This document shows positions 46,580 through 57,085 of a DNA stretch of 64,000 nucleotides, piece after piece. This DNA is from Corynebacterium massiliense DSM 45435 (GTDB lineage Bacteria > Actinomycetota > Actinomycetes > Mycobacteriales > Mycobacteriaceae). The notes beneath the pieces are model-generated. The model had not been told where the DNA came from. It saw only the letters and a list, made by a program, of their open reading frames with translations, and did not search any database. Made by a program: the position numbers and the translations under genes. Each line of letters opens with the position of its first letter. Position 1 is the first letter of the stretch. The DNA lies in the NCBI RefSeq assembly GCF_028609805.1, contig NZ_CP063189.1, forward strand, positions 1,178,001-1,242,000, in the 5' to 3' direction.

Positions 46580-47677
46580 CTAAAGGACGCGCAATTCTTT
46601 CGAGGTCGGGGTGATGATCTGCGGAGCGCCGTCCGTGATGATGAGGGTGTCTTCAATACGCACCCCGAACTCGCCCGGGAGGTAAATGCCCGGCTCGATG
46701 GTCAGCGTCATCCCGGGGGCCAGCTCGCCTTTCCCGGTGCGTGCCGCAGCGGGCCCCTCGTGGACGTCGATGCCCACGCCGTGGCCCGTCGAGTGCACGA
46801 AGTAATCGCCATAGCCTGCCTTGTTGATGACGTCGCGGCAGGCCGCATCGACATCGGCAAGCGCGGTGCCTGCCGTCGCCGCCGCCACGCCGGCAAGCTG
46901 GGATTCAAGAACGACATTGTAGATCTCGCGGGCCTTCTCCCCCGGCTCGCCCACCGCCACGGTGCGGGTCATGTCCGAGTTGTAGCCGTCAATAATCGCG
47001 CCGAAGTCCAGGGTCACCAGCTCACCGTCACCGATGCACCGGTCACTGACCCCGTGGTGCGGACGCGAGGAGTTCGAGCCGGAGGCGACGATGGTGTCGA
47101 AGCTCTCGCCGTCCGAACCTTTCACGCGCATCCGGTATTCCAGGTCGGCCGCCACCTCGCGCTCGGTGCGTCCCGCGCGGATTTCGCCGGCCGCGACGAG
47201 TTCATCAAAGGCGTCGTTGGCGATGCGGGCCACCTCCGTGAGCACCTCAAGCTCCGTCTCGTCCTTGACCAGGCGGCCCTTTTCCACCACGCCCGACAGC
47301 GGAACGAGAGTGACGCGCTCCGGCACGGCCTTCTGCAGCCGCTGGTACTCGTTGTAGCTCAAGTGGTCCGCCTCGACGCCCACGCGCCAGTAATCATCGC
47401 CATCGAGAAGCGCGAGCAACTCGGTGATAAGCGAGCGCGTAATCACCGGCTCGATGTCCGGCACTTCGTGTCGGATCTGCGTGGCATACCGCCCGTCGGT
47501 CGCGATATCGGCGCCGGCGTCCTTGCGCAGCAGCAGCGCGCTATTCGAACCGGAGAAGTTGGTCAGATAGCGCACGTGAAGAAGGTTGGTCACCAACAAC
47601 GCGTCGATGCGCTGGCCGGCAAGTTCCGCGGCGAGTGCGCGGCGGCGGTTACTGAAACGAGTATCTGCAAGTGCCAT
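46580..47677 (-). CDS. pepQ: Xaa-Pro aminopeptidase / prolidase (M24B)
   Basis: Metallopeptidase that cleaves X-Pro bonds. The 365 residues have the creatinase-like N-terminal domain and the pita-bread metalloprotease domain. Metal ligands are in VTLDFGAIIDGYNSDMTRTV, HSTGHGVGIDVHEGPAA, MTLTIEPGIYLPGEFGVRIE and the final Glu region. ATG 47677 (MALADTRFSNRRRALAAEL) has GAGGAGAAAG upstream. In the aro operon it lies between aroQ and efp, as in many actinobacteria. Confidence 0.93.
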   Translation of the reverse strand: MALADTRFSNRRRALAAELAGQRIDALLVTNLLHVRYLTNFSGSNSALLLRKDAGADIATDGRYATQIRHEVPDIEPVITRSLITELLALLDGDDYWRVGVEADHLSYNEYQRLQKAVPERVTLVPLSGVVEKGRLVKDETELEVLTEVARIANDAFDELVAAGEIRAGRTEREVAADLEYRMRVKGSDGESFDTIVASGSNSSRPHHGVSDRCIGDGELVTLDFGAIIDGYNSDMTRTVAVGEPGEKAREIYNVVLESQLAGVAAATAGTALADVDAACRDVINKAGYGDYFVHSTGHGVGIDVHEGPAAARTGKGELAPGMTLTIEPGIYLPGEFGVRIEDTLIITDGAPQIITPTSKELRVL

Positions 47678-47707
47678 AGTTTCTTTCTCCTCACGTGTCG
47701 AATTAGC

Positions 47708-48160
47708 CTATGCTAACCCCTTTTGGTTGGCCGCGTGAGCGAAATGCTCCACCGCGGCGACATATCCACAAGGACCCAGCCCCACGATGACACCGCGGGC
47801 GATATCACTCAGCAGCGAGGTGTGCCGGAACGGATCGCGCGCGTGCACGTTGGACAAATGCACTTCGATAAACCCCGCGCCGTCAGCCACCTCCGCTAAA
47901 GCGTCGCGCAGAGCCACCGAGGTGTGGGTCAACCCACCCGCGTTGACCACCACCGGGAGATTTTCATCCGCCGCGCGGTGCGCCGCCTCAATGAGCTCGC
48001 CTTCGTGGTTGGACTGCATCCACTCCACCTCGACGCCCAAGCCCGCGGCCTTGTCCCGCACCAGCTTTTCGATGTCCGCGAGCGTCGCCGCCCCGTAAAT
48101 ATCCGGTTCGCGGCGGCCCAGCCGGTTCAAGTTCGGGCCGTTGATGACGGAAATACGCAT
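47708..48160 (-). CDS. aroQ: 3-dehydroquinate dehydratase, type II
   Basis: Third step of the shikimate pathway. The 150 residues start [20 protein letters not shown], with the catalytic Tyr/Arg region [10 protein letters not shown]. Other blocks are [33 protein letters not shown] and [18 protein letters not shown] 48160 is used; the frame is open to 48214 but overlaps aroB. Dodecameric type II enzyme by family. It lies 10 bases after aroB. Confidence 0.95.
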   Translation of the reverse strand: MRISVINGPNLNRLGRREPDIYGAATLADIEKLVRDKAAGLGVEVEWMQSNHEGELIEAAHRAADENLPVVVNAGGLTHTSVALRDALAEVADGAGFIEVHLSNVHARDPFRHTSLLSDIARGVIVGLGPCGYVAAVEHFAHAANQKGLA

Positions 48161-48170
48161 GCCCACGACT

Positions 48171-49268
48171 CTAGCGCGGGTGGATTTGCCGCGAACCCTC
48201 CCGTGCGACGGCAAGGTAGGCGGATTCCATTTCGGCGTCGGTGGCGTCTTCTATCCGCACCACGTTGCCCACACCCGCGAGCGCGACGAAACGGATCACG
48301 CCACGGCGCACCTTCTTATCGCGCCGCATGACCGTCAGGAGCTGATCGAACGGGGTTTTCGCGTAGCCAGTGGGAAGCCCCACGGAGGCGAGGATGTCGC
48401 GGTGGCGGCTCACAAGGTCTTTCCCCACCAGCCCACGGGCGTGGGCTAGGTGCGCGACGTACATCATCCCGACCGCGACGGCGTTGCCGTGGCGCCACCG
48501 GTAGTCTTCCGCCTGCTCGACTGCGTGTCCGAAGGTGTGGCCGTAATTCAGAATCTCGCGCAGGCCGGATTCTTTCAGGTCGCGGCCTGCCACCTCCGCC
48601 TTCACCGCGACGGAGCGCTGGATAAGTTCCGGCAGTGCCCCATCGACGTCAAGGCAGGACTCTGGGTCGTTCTCATACAGTTCGAGGATCCGCGGGTCCC
48701 GGATGAACCCGGTCTTGATGATCTCCGCCGAGCCCGCGACGAGTTCCGCCCGCGGCAAAGATCGAAGCGCAAAGGTGTCGAGGAAAACCCCGGCTGGCTC
48801 GTGGAAGGCTCCCACGAGGTTCTTCCCCGCTGTGAGGTTGATGCCGGTTTTCCCGCCCACCGCGGCGTCGACCATGCCGAGCAAGGTGGTGGGCACCTGG
48901 ATGACGGGGATGCCCCGCATCCACGTCGCGGCGACGAACCCGGCGAAGTCCGTAACCGCACCGCCGCCCACGCCGATGATCACATCCCCGCGTGTAATGC
49001 CGAGCTCGCCGAGCCTTTCCCACGCCGCCAACAGGTTCTGTGGCGTCTTAGCCTGTTCGGCATCGGGAACCGTGACGATGGTGCTCCGGATCCCGATACG
49101 TTCCAGTTCAGTACTTATCTTCTGTGCCGCGGTCAGTACCGCCGGCTGGGCATACATCACCGCGCGCTGCGCCCCTAGCTTTGCAGCGCAGCGGGCAACC
49201 TTCCCCTCCATCCTCTCGCCGAGGTGGACGGAGTACGGCGCTGCTCCTTCTACCCGGATCTCGCTCAT
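48171..49268 (-). CDS. aroB: 3-dehydroquinate synthase
   Basis: Second step of the shikimate pathway; forms 3-dehydroquinate from DAHP with NAD and a metal. The 365 residues have [20 protein letters not shown] and [20 protein letters not shown]. Metal ligands appear in [11 protein letters not shown] and [16 protein letters not shown] 49268 overlaps the aroK stop as ATGA, so translation is coupled. The length is normal. Confidence 0.97.
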   Translation of the reverse strand: MSEIRVEGAAPYSVHLGERMEGKVARCAAKLGAQRAVMYAQPAVLTAAQKISTELERIGIRSTIVTVPDAEQAKTPQNLLAAWERLGELGITRGDVIIGVGGGAVTDFAGFVAATWMRGIPVIQVPTTLLGMVDAAVGGKTGINLTAGKNLVGAFHEPAGVFLDTFALRSLPRAELVAGSAEIIKTGFIRDPRILELYENDPESCLDVDGALPELIQRSVAVKAEVAGRDLKESGLREILNYGHTFGHAVEQAEDYRWRHGNAVAVGMMYVAHLAHARGLVGKDLVSRHRDILASVGLPTGYAKTPFDQLLTVMRRDKKVRRGVIRFVALAGVGNVVRIEDATDAEMESAYLAVAREGSRQIHPR

Positions 49269-49804
49269 GGCTGCCGGGTATCCAGGTAGCCCAAGATGTC
49301 GCCCACTACCTGCTGCGGCCCGCGGCCGTCGGTCCGGGCGCGGAACCCAGCGACCTCGCGGTAGTACTGCTCGCGCTCGTCTAAGAGACCGCGGTAGTGC
49401 GCGAGCCGGTCGTCGGCGGCCAGTACAGGACGGTTGGTGTCCCCCGCGGTGCGGCGCACGCCCTCTTCTGCTGATACGTCGATGTGCACGACGGTGTGAC
49501 CGGCGAGCATTGCTCGGTTGGCGGCGGAGAGCACAGCTCCCCCGCCGAGGCTGACCACTCCGTCGGAGCGGAGGGCCTCCCGCACATAGCGCGGCTCCAC
49601 GTCCCGGAAGCCGTCCTCGCCGAGCTCGGAAAAGACCTCGCCACAGGGCTTGCCGTACGCCGCAGAAAGAAGATCGTCGGAATCGACCAAGCCCACGTTG
49701 AGCGCCTTGGCTAGACGGCGACCCACGGTGGACTTACCAGCCCCGGGAGGGCCAACCAGGACCACCTTGGGACGGGGGAAACCAGATGTATTAGCGGCGG
49801 TCAT
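49265..49804 (-). CDS. aroK: Shikimate kinase
   Basis: Phosphorylates shikimate with ATP. The 179 residues have Walker [10 protein letters not shown] near residue 18. The substrate blocks are [19 protein letters not shown] and [11 protein letters not shown], with the lid [16 protein letters not shown] 49804 ([14 protein letters not shown]) is preferred over 49822 because GGAAGGAG lies directly upstream. It overlaps the end of aroC by 14 bases and the aroB start by 4. Coupled with both neighbours. Confidence 0.95.
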   Translation of the reverse strand: MTAANTSGFPRPKVVLVGPPGAGKSTVGRRLAKALNVGLVDSDDLLSAAYGKPCGEVFSELGEDGFRDVEPRYVREALRSDGVVSLGGGAVLSAANRAMLAGHTVVHIDVSAEEGVRRTAGDTNRPVLAADDRLAHYRGLLDEREQYYREVAGFRARTDGRGPQQVVGDILGYLDTRQP

Positions 49805-51071
49805 GGTGCTCTCCTTCCGCATCCAGGCCGGAAAAGTGAAGTCTACGGTGAATTTCTTCGGTATACGCGGCGATGTTGCGCTTCGTCTCCGCCAGGGAGT
49901 CGCCGCCGAACTTCACCAGCACGGCGCGGGCGAGGACGAGCGTGACCATCGCCTCGGCGACCACTCCGGCCGCGGGCACCGCGCACACGTCGGAGCGCTG
50001 GTGGTTCGCCTGGGCGGCTTCGCCGGTGGCCATATCGATGGTGCGCAGTGCGCGCGGCACCGTAGAAATCGGCTTCATCGCCGCCCGCAGCCGCAGCTGC
50101 GCGCCGTTAGTCATCCCACCTTCGAGGCCCCCGGCGCTATTGGACAATCGCTTCGGCCCAGTCTGGGCCGCGCGCCCAGTCCCGCCCGCGTCCGCCGCGG
50201 CGTCCTGCGGCACCATCTCGTCGTGTACCTCGGATCCGCGCCTGCGGGCTGCCGCGAAGCCGTCGCCGACCTCCACACCCTTGATCGCAGGAATGCCCAT
50301 CAGCGCGCCGGCCAGTTGCCCGTCCAAACGCGTCTGTCCGGACAGGTGACTGCCCAGACCGATGGGGAGCCCGTCGACGACGACCTCGACGACCCCGCCG
50401 AGGGTGTCGCCGGCCTTCTTAGCGGCATCGATTTCCGCGAGCATGGATTCCTCCGCGGCAGCGCTTAACGCCCGCACTGGCGATGCATCGATCTTCTCCA
50501 GGTCTCCCGGCGCAGGGGTGAGTCCCTCCTGCTCCTCGGACGCACCGATGGTGACGACGTGCGAGAGCACCTCGACCCCGAGCGCTTCTCGCAGGAAGTT
50601 GCGGGCAACGGCCGCGGCCGCCACACGGGCGGCGGTCTCGCGTGCCGAGGAGCGCTCTAGCACCGGGCGGGTCTCCTCAAAGCCGTACTTCAGCATGCCC
50701 GCGAAGTCTGCATGCCCGGGGCGCGGCCGCGTGAGTTTGGTGGCGCGGGCCCCGCTCATCGCCTGGGCGGTGTCGGGATCGGAAGGGTCGAGCGGGTGCG
50801 GGGACATCACCGTCTCCCACTTCGGCCACTCCGTGTTACCGATGAGGATGGCGATCGGACTACCCCGGGTTGCGCCGTGGCGGATGCCGGAAAGCAACGT
50901 GAGCTCGTCGGCTTCAAACTTCATGCGCGCGCCGCGGCCGTGACCAAGCCGCCGGCGAGCGAGTTGGTGTGCGATGTCCGCCTCAGTGACCGGCACACCC
51001 GCTGGCAGGTTTTCCAGCAGCGCCACGAGCCCCTGCCCGTGGGATTCACCCGCAGTAGTCCAACGAAGCAT
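49791..51071 (-). CDS. aroC: Chorismate synthase
   Basis: Final step to chorismate, FMN-dependent. The 426 residues start [20 protein letters not shown]. Conserved blocks are [39 protein letters not shown] and [23 protein letters not shown] 51071 is the family start; the three in-frame codons upstream overlap the -10 box. First gene of an operon with aroK, aroB, aroQ, pepQ, efp and nusB. Overlap of 14 bases with aroK. Confidence 0.96.
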   Translation of the reverse strand: MLRWTTAGESHGQGLVALLENLPAGVPVTEADIAHQLARRRLGHGRGARMKFEADELTLLSGIRHGATRGSPIAILIGNTEWPKWETVMSPHPLDPSDPDTAQAMSGARATKLTRPRPGHADFAGMLKYGFEETRPVLERSSARETAARVAAAAVARNFLREALGVEVLSHVVTIGASEEQEGLTPAPGDLEKIDASPVRALSAAAEESMLAEIDAAKKAGDTLGGVVEVVVDGLPIGLGSHLSGQTRLDGQLAGALMGIPAIKGVEVGDGFAAARRRGSEVHDEMVPQDAAADAGGTGRAAQTGPKRLSNSAGGLEGGMTNGAQLRLRAAMKPISTVPRALRTIDMATGEAAQANHQRSDVCAVPAAGVVAEAMVTLVLARAVLVKFGGDSLAETKRNIAAYTEEIHRRLHFSGLDAEGEHHDRR

Positions 51072-51078
51072 GCTGTAC

Positions 51079-51084
51079 ATAGTA
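51079..51084 (-). promoter_or_regulatory. Candidate -10 box of the aroC operon (leaderless)
   Basis: TACTAT on the minus strand ends 7 bases before the aroC ATG and no Shine-Dalgarno precedes that ATG. The layout fits a leaderless mRNA for aroC and the genes after it. It lies in the 23-base gap to the prepilin peptidase gene. Confidence 0.5.
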
Positions 51085-51094
51085 ACCAAGCCGG

Positions 51095-51547
51095 TCAGGA
51101 AAAGATATCTCCACCTGCGCTAACGGAAAATACCCCGGCGAGAAGCGCCCCGGCCAGCATCCCCGGGCCATGCGGGCCCGAACGTGTATCGGTGGCAACG
51201 GCCCAGCACACAGTAACCGTTGACGCGATCGCCATCGCGGCAAGCACCGCGAAGAGGCCACCCACGGCCGCGACCGACAGACCGAGTGGAACCGCCAGTT
51301 TGAGGTCTCCTCCCCCGATCCCGCTTTTCGCCACCGCGAGAACACAGTAGGCGGCCGGCCAGAAAAGCCCCCACCACGGGCTATGCGAAAACCCAGAATA
51401 CGCGACGGAGCCCACGAGCGCCACCGCAGCCGCCGGCAGCGTCAGCCAGTCCGGCAGGCGGCGGTAGCGGACATCGTAAAGCACCAGCGCCACCGCCCAC
51501 GCGGTGACAACAACTCCCCCGACCGTTAAAACCACGGCGGACCACAC
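51095..51547 (-). CDS. Prepilin peptidase (A24 family, short form)
   Basis: Membrane aspartic peptidase that would process type IV pilin/Tad-like precursors. The 150 residues have about four membrane helices. The catalytic aspartates are expected in [15 protein letters not shown] (about 24-38) and [15 protein letters not shown] (GxGD, about 77-91). The short form lacks the methyltransferase domain, as in TadV/CpaA. GTG 51547 is the start, with GAGGGGGA very close; GTG 51535 is an alternative. It lies between aroE and aroC; no pilin gene is in the window, so its substrate is unknown. Confidence 0.85.
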   Translation of the reverse strand: MWSAVVLTVGGVVVTAWAVALVLYDVRYRRLPDWLTLPAAAVALVGSVAYSGFSHSPWWGLFWPAAYCVLAVAKSGIGGGDLKLAVPLGLSVAAVGGLFAVLAAMAIASTVTVCWAVATDTRSGPHGPGMLAGALLAGVFSVSAGGDIFS

Positions 51548-51612
51548 TCCCCCTCATGTACGTCCACACGGTAAACCTCTTCCCTGGGTGGAGTGTAGCG
51601 GCCTTCCGCCTC

Positions 51613-52446
51613 CTACTGCGGGCGATCGCGGGTTTCTACCGCCCGCACCAGCGCGTCCCACATCTCTTTCCGCGGGGCCGGATGGCCGGTGAACTGCTCG
51701 AATTGGCTGTACGCTTGGTGCGCCAAGACCACGTGGCCGAGGGCCGTCGGGTAGCCGTTCGCCGCCGCGGCCGCGGCAAGGCGGGTGGGAAATGGGTCGT
51801 AGGCGACATCGACAAGCGGGGCGTGCCCCAGCTTTTCGGCATACAGGTTGACCGCGGATGCCGGCACCGTGGACATGAGCACGTCGCTGCCGTGCACGAG
51901 CTCCGTGCCAGCGTCACCGTACGTTGCCCAGGCAATCTCTATCCCCAACTCCCGGGCGAGCGGTGCAAATTCTGCGCGGCGGTCGCTGCGGTTGACCACG
52001 GTCACCTGCCCCACCCCGCGCTGGGCCAGCGCCCACAGGGCCGGGCGGGCCGTGCCACCTGCCCCAAGGAGGACCGCTGACTGCGGGGAGTCCACCCGGG
52101 CGGCGCGGAGGACGTGGTCGAGCGCGCCGAGAATTCCCTCGGTGTCGGTGTTGTCGGCCCGCCAACCGGACGCCGTGCGCACCAAGGTGTTGGCGCTGCC
52201 GATAAGGCGCGCCCGATCGGTGGCCTCTGTAGCCATTTCCAGCGCAGCGAACTTGCCCGGCATGGTGACCGAAAAGCCAACGTAGCGCTTCTCCGCCGAA
52301 CGCACGAAAGCGGGAAGTTCTTCCTCGCCTACGTCGTGCTTGGTGTAGTCCCAGCCGTCTAGACCAGCCGCGGTGAAACCGGCGGAGTGCAGCACCGGCG
52401 AGAGGGAATGCTCAACCGGGCTGCCGAGTACAGCGGCGCGTGGCAT
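51613..52446 (-). CDS. aroE: Shikimate dehydrogenase
   Basis: Reduces 3-dehydroshikimate. The 277 residues begin MPRAAVLGSPVEHSLSPVLH, with the shikimate-binding SLSP. Other motifs are VTMPGKFAALEMATEATDRA, with catalytic Lys in TMPGK, the NADP loop VLLGAGGTARPALWALAQR and VDVAYDPFPTRLA. ATG 52446 is 9 bases after the mltG stop. It lies apart from aroCKBQ by the prepilin peptidase gene. Confidence 0.93.
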   Translation of the reverse strand: MPRAAVLGSPVEHSLSPVLHSAGFTAAGLDGWDYTKHDVGEEELPAFVRSAEKRYVGFSVTMPGKFAALEMATEATDRARLIGSANTLVRTASGWRADNTDTEGILGALDHVLRAARVDSPQSAVLLGAGGTARPALWALAQRGVGQVTVVNRSDRRAEFAPLARELGIEIAWATYGDAGTELVHGSDVLMSTVPASAVNLYAEKLGHAPLVDVAYDPFPTRLAAAAAANGYPTALGHVVLAHQAYSQFEQFTGHPAPRKEMWDALVRAVETRDRPQ

Positions 52447-52455
52447 ACCGCGCCC

Positions 52456-53703
52456 CTAGTCGGACGGGCCGTCCGGGTTCGGAGCTGGAGCCGGGTGATC
52501 CTCACCGCTATCGCCGGGCTTGCCCTGCGGCTGCCGCTGGTGGTCCAGGATGCCGGAGTCCATGGCGCGGTCGACGTTCTTCTGGTGCTCGTCGAAGTCG
52601 TCGGAGAAGACAGTCGTGCCATCCTTGTCCACGGTGACGAAGAACTTCCAGTCGCCTTCCGCCGGGTGCTCCATCGCCTCGATTGCCTCCTCGGACGGCG
52701 ACGCGATCGGGGTGTCCGGCAGGCCGTCCTTGGCGTAGGTGTTCCACGGCGTCTTGCGGTCACGATCCTGATCGGTGGTGGCCAGCTCGACGTCGTCCAA
52801 GTCGTAGTTGACCGTGGAGTCGAACTCGAGGCGCATCGGCTCGTCCAGGCGGTTCAGGATGACGCGGGCCACCTTGTCGAATTCCCCGGCCGGGGCCTCG
52901 CGCTCCACGAGGGAGGCCGCGGTCAGCAACTCGTACGGGCTGAGTTCGATGGCTTCTGCACGCTGGACGATGCCGGTCTCGTTGTACTTCTTCGCCGAAC
53001 GCTCCAGCAGGTCGGTCAGGATTTCCCGGGCGTCCATGTTCGCGTTGATGACGTACTCGCCCGGGGCAATCAGCCCCTCGAGGCGGCGCGGGTCTCCGCT
53101 GCGCTTGCCCACCTCGTCGCGGGCCCACTCGGGCACGCCGAGCTCAGCCGGATCGGTGTCCGCCGCGGCCTTTTCCAGCTCGTCCTTGTTGACGCAGTGG
53201 TCCTGGCTGCAGGTGGCCTGCTCAATCATGGAGAAAATGCCGTAGCGAACGTCGCCGCCGATGACGTTGACGTCCTTCAGAGTGGAACCGCCGGCGACCT
53301 TCAGGAGATCAACCTGGTGTTCCTCATCCAGCAGCGCAGAGACCGCACTCTCGGCGGACATGTGCTTTTGCAGGCGATAGAAACCGGGTTGGATGCTTCC
53401 CGCGCTCGGGTTCTGCGCGGCGGCGGCTTGGAAAGCGTCGTCGGACTTCACCACGTCCTTGTCCACCAGCTGCGGGCCGAGCTCCGACAGGGACGAGCCC
53501 TCCGGGATCTCCACCAGCTGCGTTTCACCGTTACCGGTGCCCTGGTAGTCGCTTCCGCCACCGCCGATGACGCGGTAGCCGATGTATCCCAGCGCGCCAA
53601 CCAGCAGGAGGATAGACGCGATTAGGACGGCGAGGCCGCGCTGGCGACGCTTGACGTACTTCGGTTCTTGGCGCCGCGCGAGGCGGGAATCGGTACGGCT
53701 CAC
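52456..53703 (-). CDS. mltG: Endolytic murein transglycosylase MltG (YceG-like)
   Basis: Membrane-anchored lytic transglycosylase that cuts nascent peptidoglycan strands and sets their length. The 415 residues have a basic cytosolic start, one helix (LAVLIASILLLVGALGYIGY, about 25-44) and a large external domain. The LysM-like region TQLVEIPEGSSLSELGPQLV follows. The catalytic Glu is in LLTAASLVEREAPAGEFDKV. The C-terminus adds a Pro/Asp-rich tail after FDEHQKNVDRAMDS. Start is GTG 53703, 6 bases after ruvX. Part of the alaS-ruvX-mltG-aroE cluster. Confidence 0.93.
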   Translation of the reverse strand: MSRTDSRLARRQEPKYVKRRQRGLAVLIASILLLVGALGYIGYRVIGGGGSDYQGTGNGETQLVEIPEGSSLSELGPQLVDKDVVKSDDAFQAAAAQNPSAGSIQPGFYRLQKHMSAESAVSALLDEEHQVDLLKVAGGSTLKDVNVIGGDVRYGIFSMIEQATCSQDHCVNKDELEKAAADTDPAELGVPEWARDEVGKRSGDPRRLEGLIAPGEYVINANMDAREILTDLLERSAKKYNETGIVQRAEAIELSPYELLTAASLVEREAPAGEFDKVARVILNRLDEPMRLEFDSTVNYDLDDVELATTDQDRDRKTPWNTYAKDGLPDTPIASPSEEAIEAMEHPAEGDWKFFVTVDKDGTTVFSDDFDEHQKNVDRAMDSGILDHQRQPQGKPGDSGEDHPAPAPNPDGPSD

Positions 53704-53709
53704 GAGTGT

Positions 53710-54264
53710 CTATTCTCCTGACTCTTCAGGCTGAGTATCCTCAGCCATCCTCGATAGCATCGTTCGACGAGCATCGAGCCACGTCTGCAATATCTCTACC
53801 GCAGCTGCCTGGTCGATGACTGCTCGCCCTTTCTTCTCCGATACGCCCGACGCACGCAAAGCCTGCGTGGCAGCGACTGTGGTGAGCCGCTCGTCCGCCA
53901 AACGTACCGCGGGAATGAATTCTATAGTTTCATCATTTTGTAATCTGCGGCGGATCCGAAACGCGATTTCTTTCGCGTGTTTCACGCTTTTTGAACCATT
54001 GCCCTGCAGATCGCGCGGCAGCCCCACAACGATTTCTACGGCCTGATATTCCTCGATGAGCTGCAGCAACCGGTCTATATCGCTTTTATCACGATCCTTT
54101 AAACCGGTTTCTCGTTTCACCGTTTCCACCGGGGTGGCCAGGCGCGCATCACTATCCGATGAAGCAACGCCGATGCGGACAGTGCCCACATCGATGCCGA
54201 GCCGCCGGCCCGGGCCCGGATCGTCGGCGCCCGGGGTGTCTGGTTCCACCTTGCCCAACGACAA
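53710..54264 (-). CDS. ruvX: Holliday junction resolvase-like RuvX (YqgF)
   Basis: RNase H-like nuclease implicated in pre-16S rRNA processing and DNA recombination. The 184-residue frame has [20 protein letters not shown] with the first catalytic Asp, [18 protein letters not shown] and [33 protein letters not shown] is near the end. The start is uncertain. TTG 54264 has AAAGG close by; TTG 54258 and GTG 54249 ([10 protein letters not shown]) are also possible. It lies between alaS and mltG, the standard order. Confidence 0.92.
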   Translation of the reverse strand: MSLGKVEPDTPGADDPGPGRRLGIDVGTVRIGVASSDSDARLATPVETVKRETGLKDRDKSDIDRLLQLIEEYQAVEIVVGLPRDLQGNGSKSVKHAKEIAFRIRRRLQNDETIEFIPAVRLADERLTTVAATQALRASGVSEKKGRAVIDQAAAVEILQTWLDARRTMLSRMAEDTQPEESGE

Positions 54265-54276
54265 CCTGCCTTTCGG

Positions 54277-56940
54277 TTACAGCGCCTGCAGCTCGGACTT
54301 GACCGCAGCGAAACCGTCCGCGGCACCGGCTGCCTGCGCGCCGGAGCCCTGTGCCATGTCCGGCTTGCCCCCGCCGCGGCCGTCGACGTACTGGCCGAAG
54401 ACCTTGACCAGATCACCCGCCTTGACGCCCTTTTCTACCGCGGCGTCGGTCGCGGCAACGATGAACGGGAGCTTGCCGTCGTTGTCGGAGCCCAGCACAA
54501 TAACTGCGGCATCGTCACGCATGCGGTTGCGGATGTCCGTGGCGATGGTGCGCAGGTCGCCACCGTTTACCCCGGCGGGCAACTGCGTAGCCACGACCCG
54601 GAAATCGCCGACAGTCTCCGCGTTGCTGACGAACTCACCGGCCTGGGAAGCCAGCTGTTGCTTGCGCAGCGCGGCGACTTCCTTCTCCGCGGCCTTGAGC
54701 TTCTCGCTCAGCGCGCTGATCCGCTCCGGCAGATCCCCGGACTGTGCCTTCATGGCCTTGGAGATCTCATCGACGAGCGCTGCTTCCTTGGAGTAGTGCT
54801 TGAACGCATCCATGCCCGAGTACGCCTCGATGCGGCGCGCGCCGGAGCCGACCGAGGACTCGCCCAGCACGGACACCGGGCCGATCTGGGACGAGTGGGC
54901 GACGTGGGTGCCGCCGCACAGCTCGCGGGAGAACGGCCCGCCGATCTCCACGACGCGCACGCGCGAACCGTAGTTCTCGCCGAACAGGGCCATGGCACCC
55001 ATTTCCTTCGCCTGATCCAGCGAGGTCTCGACCGTGTTGACCTCCCAGTCGGCGTCGACTGCCTCGTTGGTAATGAGGGCAATCTGATCCATCTGCTCCT
55101 GGGTGAGCTGATCGGTGTAGTTGAAGTCGAAGCGCAGGTAGCCCGGGCGGTTCAAGGAACCGGCCTGGACAGCGGTCGGGCCGAGCACCTCGCGGAGCGC
55201 GGCGTGGATGAGGTGCGTGGCGGAGTGCGCCTGGGTGGCACCGTGGCGCCACTTCTCGTCCACCTGCGCGGTCAGGTCGGCGCCCACGTCGAGGCCGCCC
55301 TCGGCGACGGTGGCTTTGTGGATCCACAGCTTTTTACCGATTTTTTGCACGTCGTGCACGTCGAGCTTGGTATCGCCCGCACGCAGCACACCGCGGTCGG
55401 CGAGCTGGCCGCCTGCCTCGGCGTACATCGGCGTCTGGTCCAAAATGACCTCGACCTCGTCGCCGGCGGCCACGGAGTTCGCCTTCTCCCCGTCGCGGAC
55501 CAGGCCGAGCACCTTGGCGTCGGAGGTCAGTTCCTCGTACCCGGTGAAGACGGTCGGGTGCTCGTCCACCCACTGGCGGTAGAGCGACTCGTCGGTGTGG
55601 CCGTGCTTCTTCGCCTTGTTGTCGGCCTTGGCGCGGGCTTTCTGATCCGCCATCGCGGACTCGAATCCGGCCATATCCACCTCAAGGCCCGCCTCGTTAG
55701 CCATCTCCAGGGTGAGATCAATGGGGAAACCGTACGTGTCGTGCAGCGCGAAAGCCTCCGCACCGGAAATCTCTTTGCCGCCGGCGCTTTCCACTGCGGC
55801 CGCGGCGGTGTCGAAGCGCTGCGTACCCGACTCCAGGGTTTTGAGGAAGGACTTCTCCTCCGCCAGAGCCACGCGCAGGATGCGCTCGCGGTTATCCGCG
55901 ATCTCCGGGTACGACGGCTCCATCGTGTCCATGACGGTGCCGAGGAGCTTTTCCAGCGTCTCGCCGGTGGCGCCCAGCAGGCGGGCGGAACGGATGATGC
56001 GGCGCAGCAAGCGGCGCAGGATGTACCCGCGGCCCTCGTTCGACGGGGTCACGCCATCGAGAATCAGCATCATGCCAGTACGCGAATGATCGGCGATAAC
56101 GCGGAAGCGGACGTCGTTGTCCTGCTTCTCGTTGTATTTCGCGCCGGTAAGCTCTTCCGCCACGTCGATAACGGGGCGCAGCAGGTCGGTCTCGTAGACG
56201 TTGTCTACGCCCTGCAAGATGCAGGCGACGCGCTCGATACCCATGCCGGTATCGATGTTTTTCTGCGGCAGGTCGCCCACGATCTCGAAGTTCTTGCCGT
56301 CGCCGGCGCCACGCTCATACCCCATGAAGACCAGGTTCCAGATCTCCATGTAGCGGTTGTCGTCGGCCTCCGGGCCGCCCTCGGCGCCGTACTCCGCGCC
56401 ACGGTCATAGTAGATCTCGGAGCACGGACCGCACGGCCCCGGAACGCCCATCGACCAGTAATTGTCCTCCATGCCCATGCGCTGGATCCGGGATTCGGGC
56501 ACGCCAACCTCGTCGCGCCAGATAGACGCCGCCTCATCGTCGGTCTCGAAGACGGTGACCCACAGGCGGTCCGGATCCAGGCCGAGTCCGCCCTCTGCGA
56601 CCGGGTTGGTCAGAAGCGCCCAGGCGTTTTTGATAGCACCCTGCTTGAAGTACTGGCCGAAGGAGAAGTTGCCGGCCATCTGGAAGAAGGTGTTGTGGCG
56701 GGTGGTGATGCCCACCTCGTCGATGTCCAGGGTACGCACGCACTTCTGGATGGACGTGGCCAGGTTGTTGTGGAATGGCGGGTTCTGCTGGCCCAGAAAG
56801 TACGGTTTGAACGGCACCATTCCGGCGTTGACGAACAGGAGGTTCGGATCGTCAACGGTCAGCGGCGCGCTCGGGACGCTCTCGTGCCCCAGGTTCACAA
56901 AGTGTTGGGTAAACCGCTCCCTGATTTCATGAGTACGCAT
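54277..56940 (-). CDS. alaS: Alanyl-tRNA synthetase
   Basis: Charges tRNA-Ala and edits mischarged Ser/Gly. The 887 residues start [20 protein letters not shown]. The catalytic domain has [36 protein letters not shown] and [14 protein letters not shown]. The editing domain has [16 protein letters not shown] and the zinc Cys-His region [13 protein letters not shown]. The C-terminal domain ends [20 protein letters not shown] 56940. A palindrome and -10 box (57016-57035) lie upstream. Confidence 0.97.
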   Translation of the reverse strand: MRTHEIRERFTQHFVNLGHESVPSAPLTVDDPNLLFVNAGMVPFKPYFLGQQNPPFHNNLATSIQKCVRTLDIDEVGITTRHNTFFQMAGNFSFGQYFKQGAIKNAWALLTNPVAEGGLGLDPDRLWVTVFETDDEAASIWRDEVGVPESRIQRMGMEDNYWSMGVPGPCGPCSEIYYDRGAEYGAEGGPEADDNRYMEIWNLVFMGYERGAGDGKNFEIVGDLPQKNIDTGMGIERVACILQGVDNVYETDLLRPVIDVAEELTGAKYNEKQDNDVRFRVIADHSRTGMMLILDGVTPSNEGRGYILRRLLRRIIRSARLLGATGETLEKLLGTVMDTMEPSYPEIADNRERILRVALAEEKSFLKTLESGTQRFDTAAAAVESAGGKEISGAEAFALHDTYGFPIDLTLEMANEAGLEVDMAGFESAMADQKARAKADNKAKKHGHTDESLYRQWVDEHPTVFTGYEELTSDAKVLGLVRDGEKANSVAAGDEVEVILDQTPMYAEAGGQLADRGVLRAGDTKLDVHDVQKIGKKLWIHKATVAEGGLDVGADLTAQVDEKWRHGATQAHSATHLIHAALREVLGPTAVQAGSLNRPGYLRFDFNYTDQLTQEQMDQIALITNEAVDADWEVNTVETSLDQAKEMGAMALFGENYGSRVRVVEIGGPFSRELCGGTHVAHSSQIGPVSVLGESSVGSGARRIEAYSGMDAFKHYSKEAALVDEISKAMKAQSGDLPERISALSEKLKAAEKEVAALRKQQLASQAGEFVSNAETVGDFRVVATQLPAGVNGGDLRTIATDIRNRMRDDAAVIVLGSDNDGKLPFIVAATDAAVEKGVKAGDLVKVFGQYVDGRGGGKPDMAQGSGAQAAGAADGFAAVKSELQAL

Positions 56941-57015
56941 GACGAAATGCCTGTCCTTTTTGTTCGACTGTCAAGGCCAGCGACCGCTTGGTGCGCGGCC
57001 GCGTAACAGCGCCCA

Positions 57016-57035
57016 ACTTTACCCGCGGCCGCGGG
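57016..57035. promoter_or_regulatory. Palindrome CCCGCGGCCGCGGG next to a -10 box upstream of alaS
   Basis: CCCGCGGCCGCGGG (57022-57035) is a perfect 14-base palindrome. On the minus strand it directly precedes TAAAGT (57016-57021), a good -10 box for alaS, about 76 bases before its ATG. A second, shorter CGCGGCCGCG lies at 56994-57003 in the leader. It could be an operator or the 3' hairpin of rarA. Confidence 0.45.
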
Positions 57036-57085
57036 CAGCGTGGCGCACGGGGTAACGGCGTTGCCGCAGGAGCCGGGGCCGAGCC

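Noticed and set aside
54658..57006. 782-codon plus-strand frame opposite alaS
   Set aside because: Antisense to alaS, no recognisable motif, no Shine-Dalgarno; GC-driven shadow.
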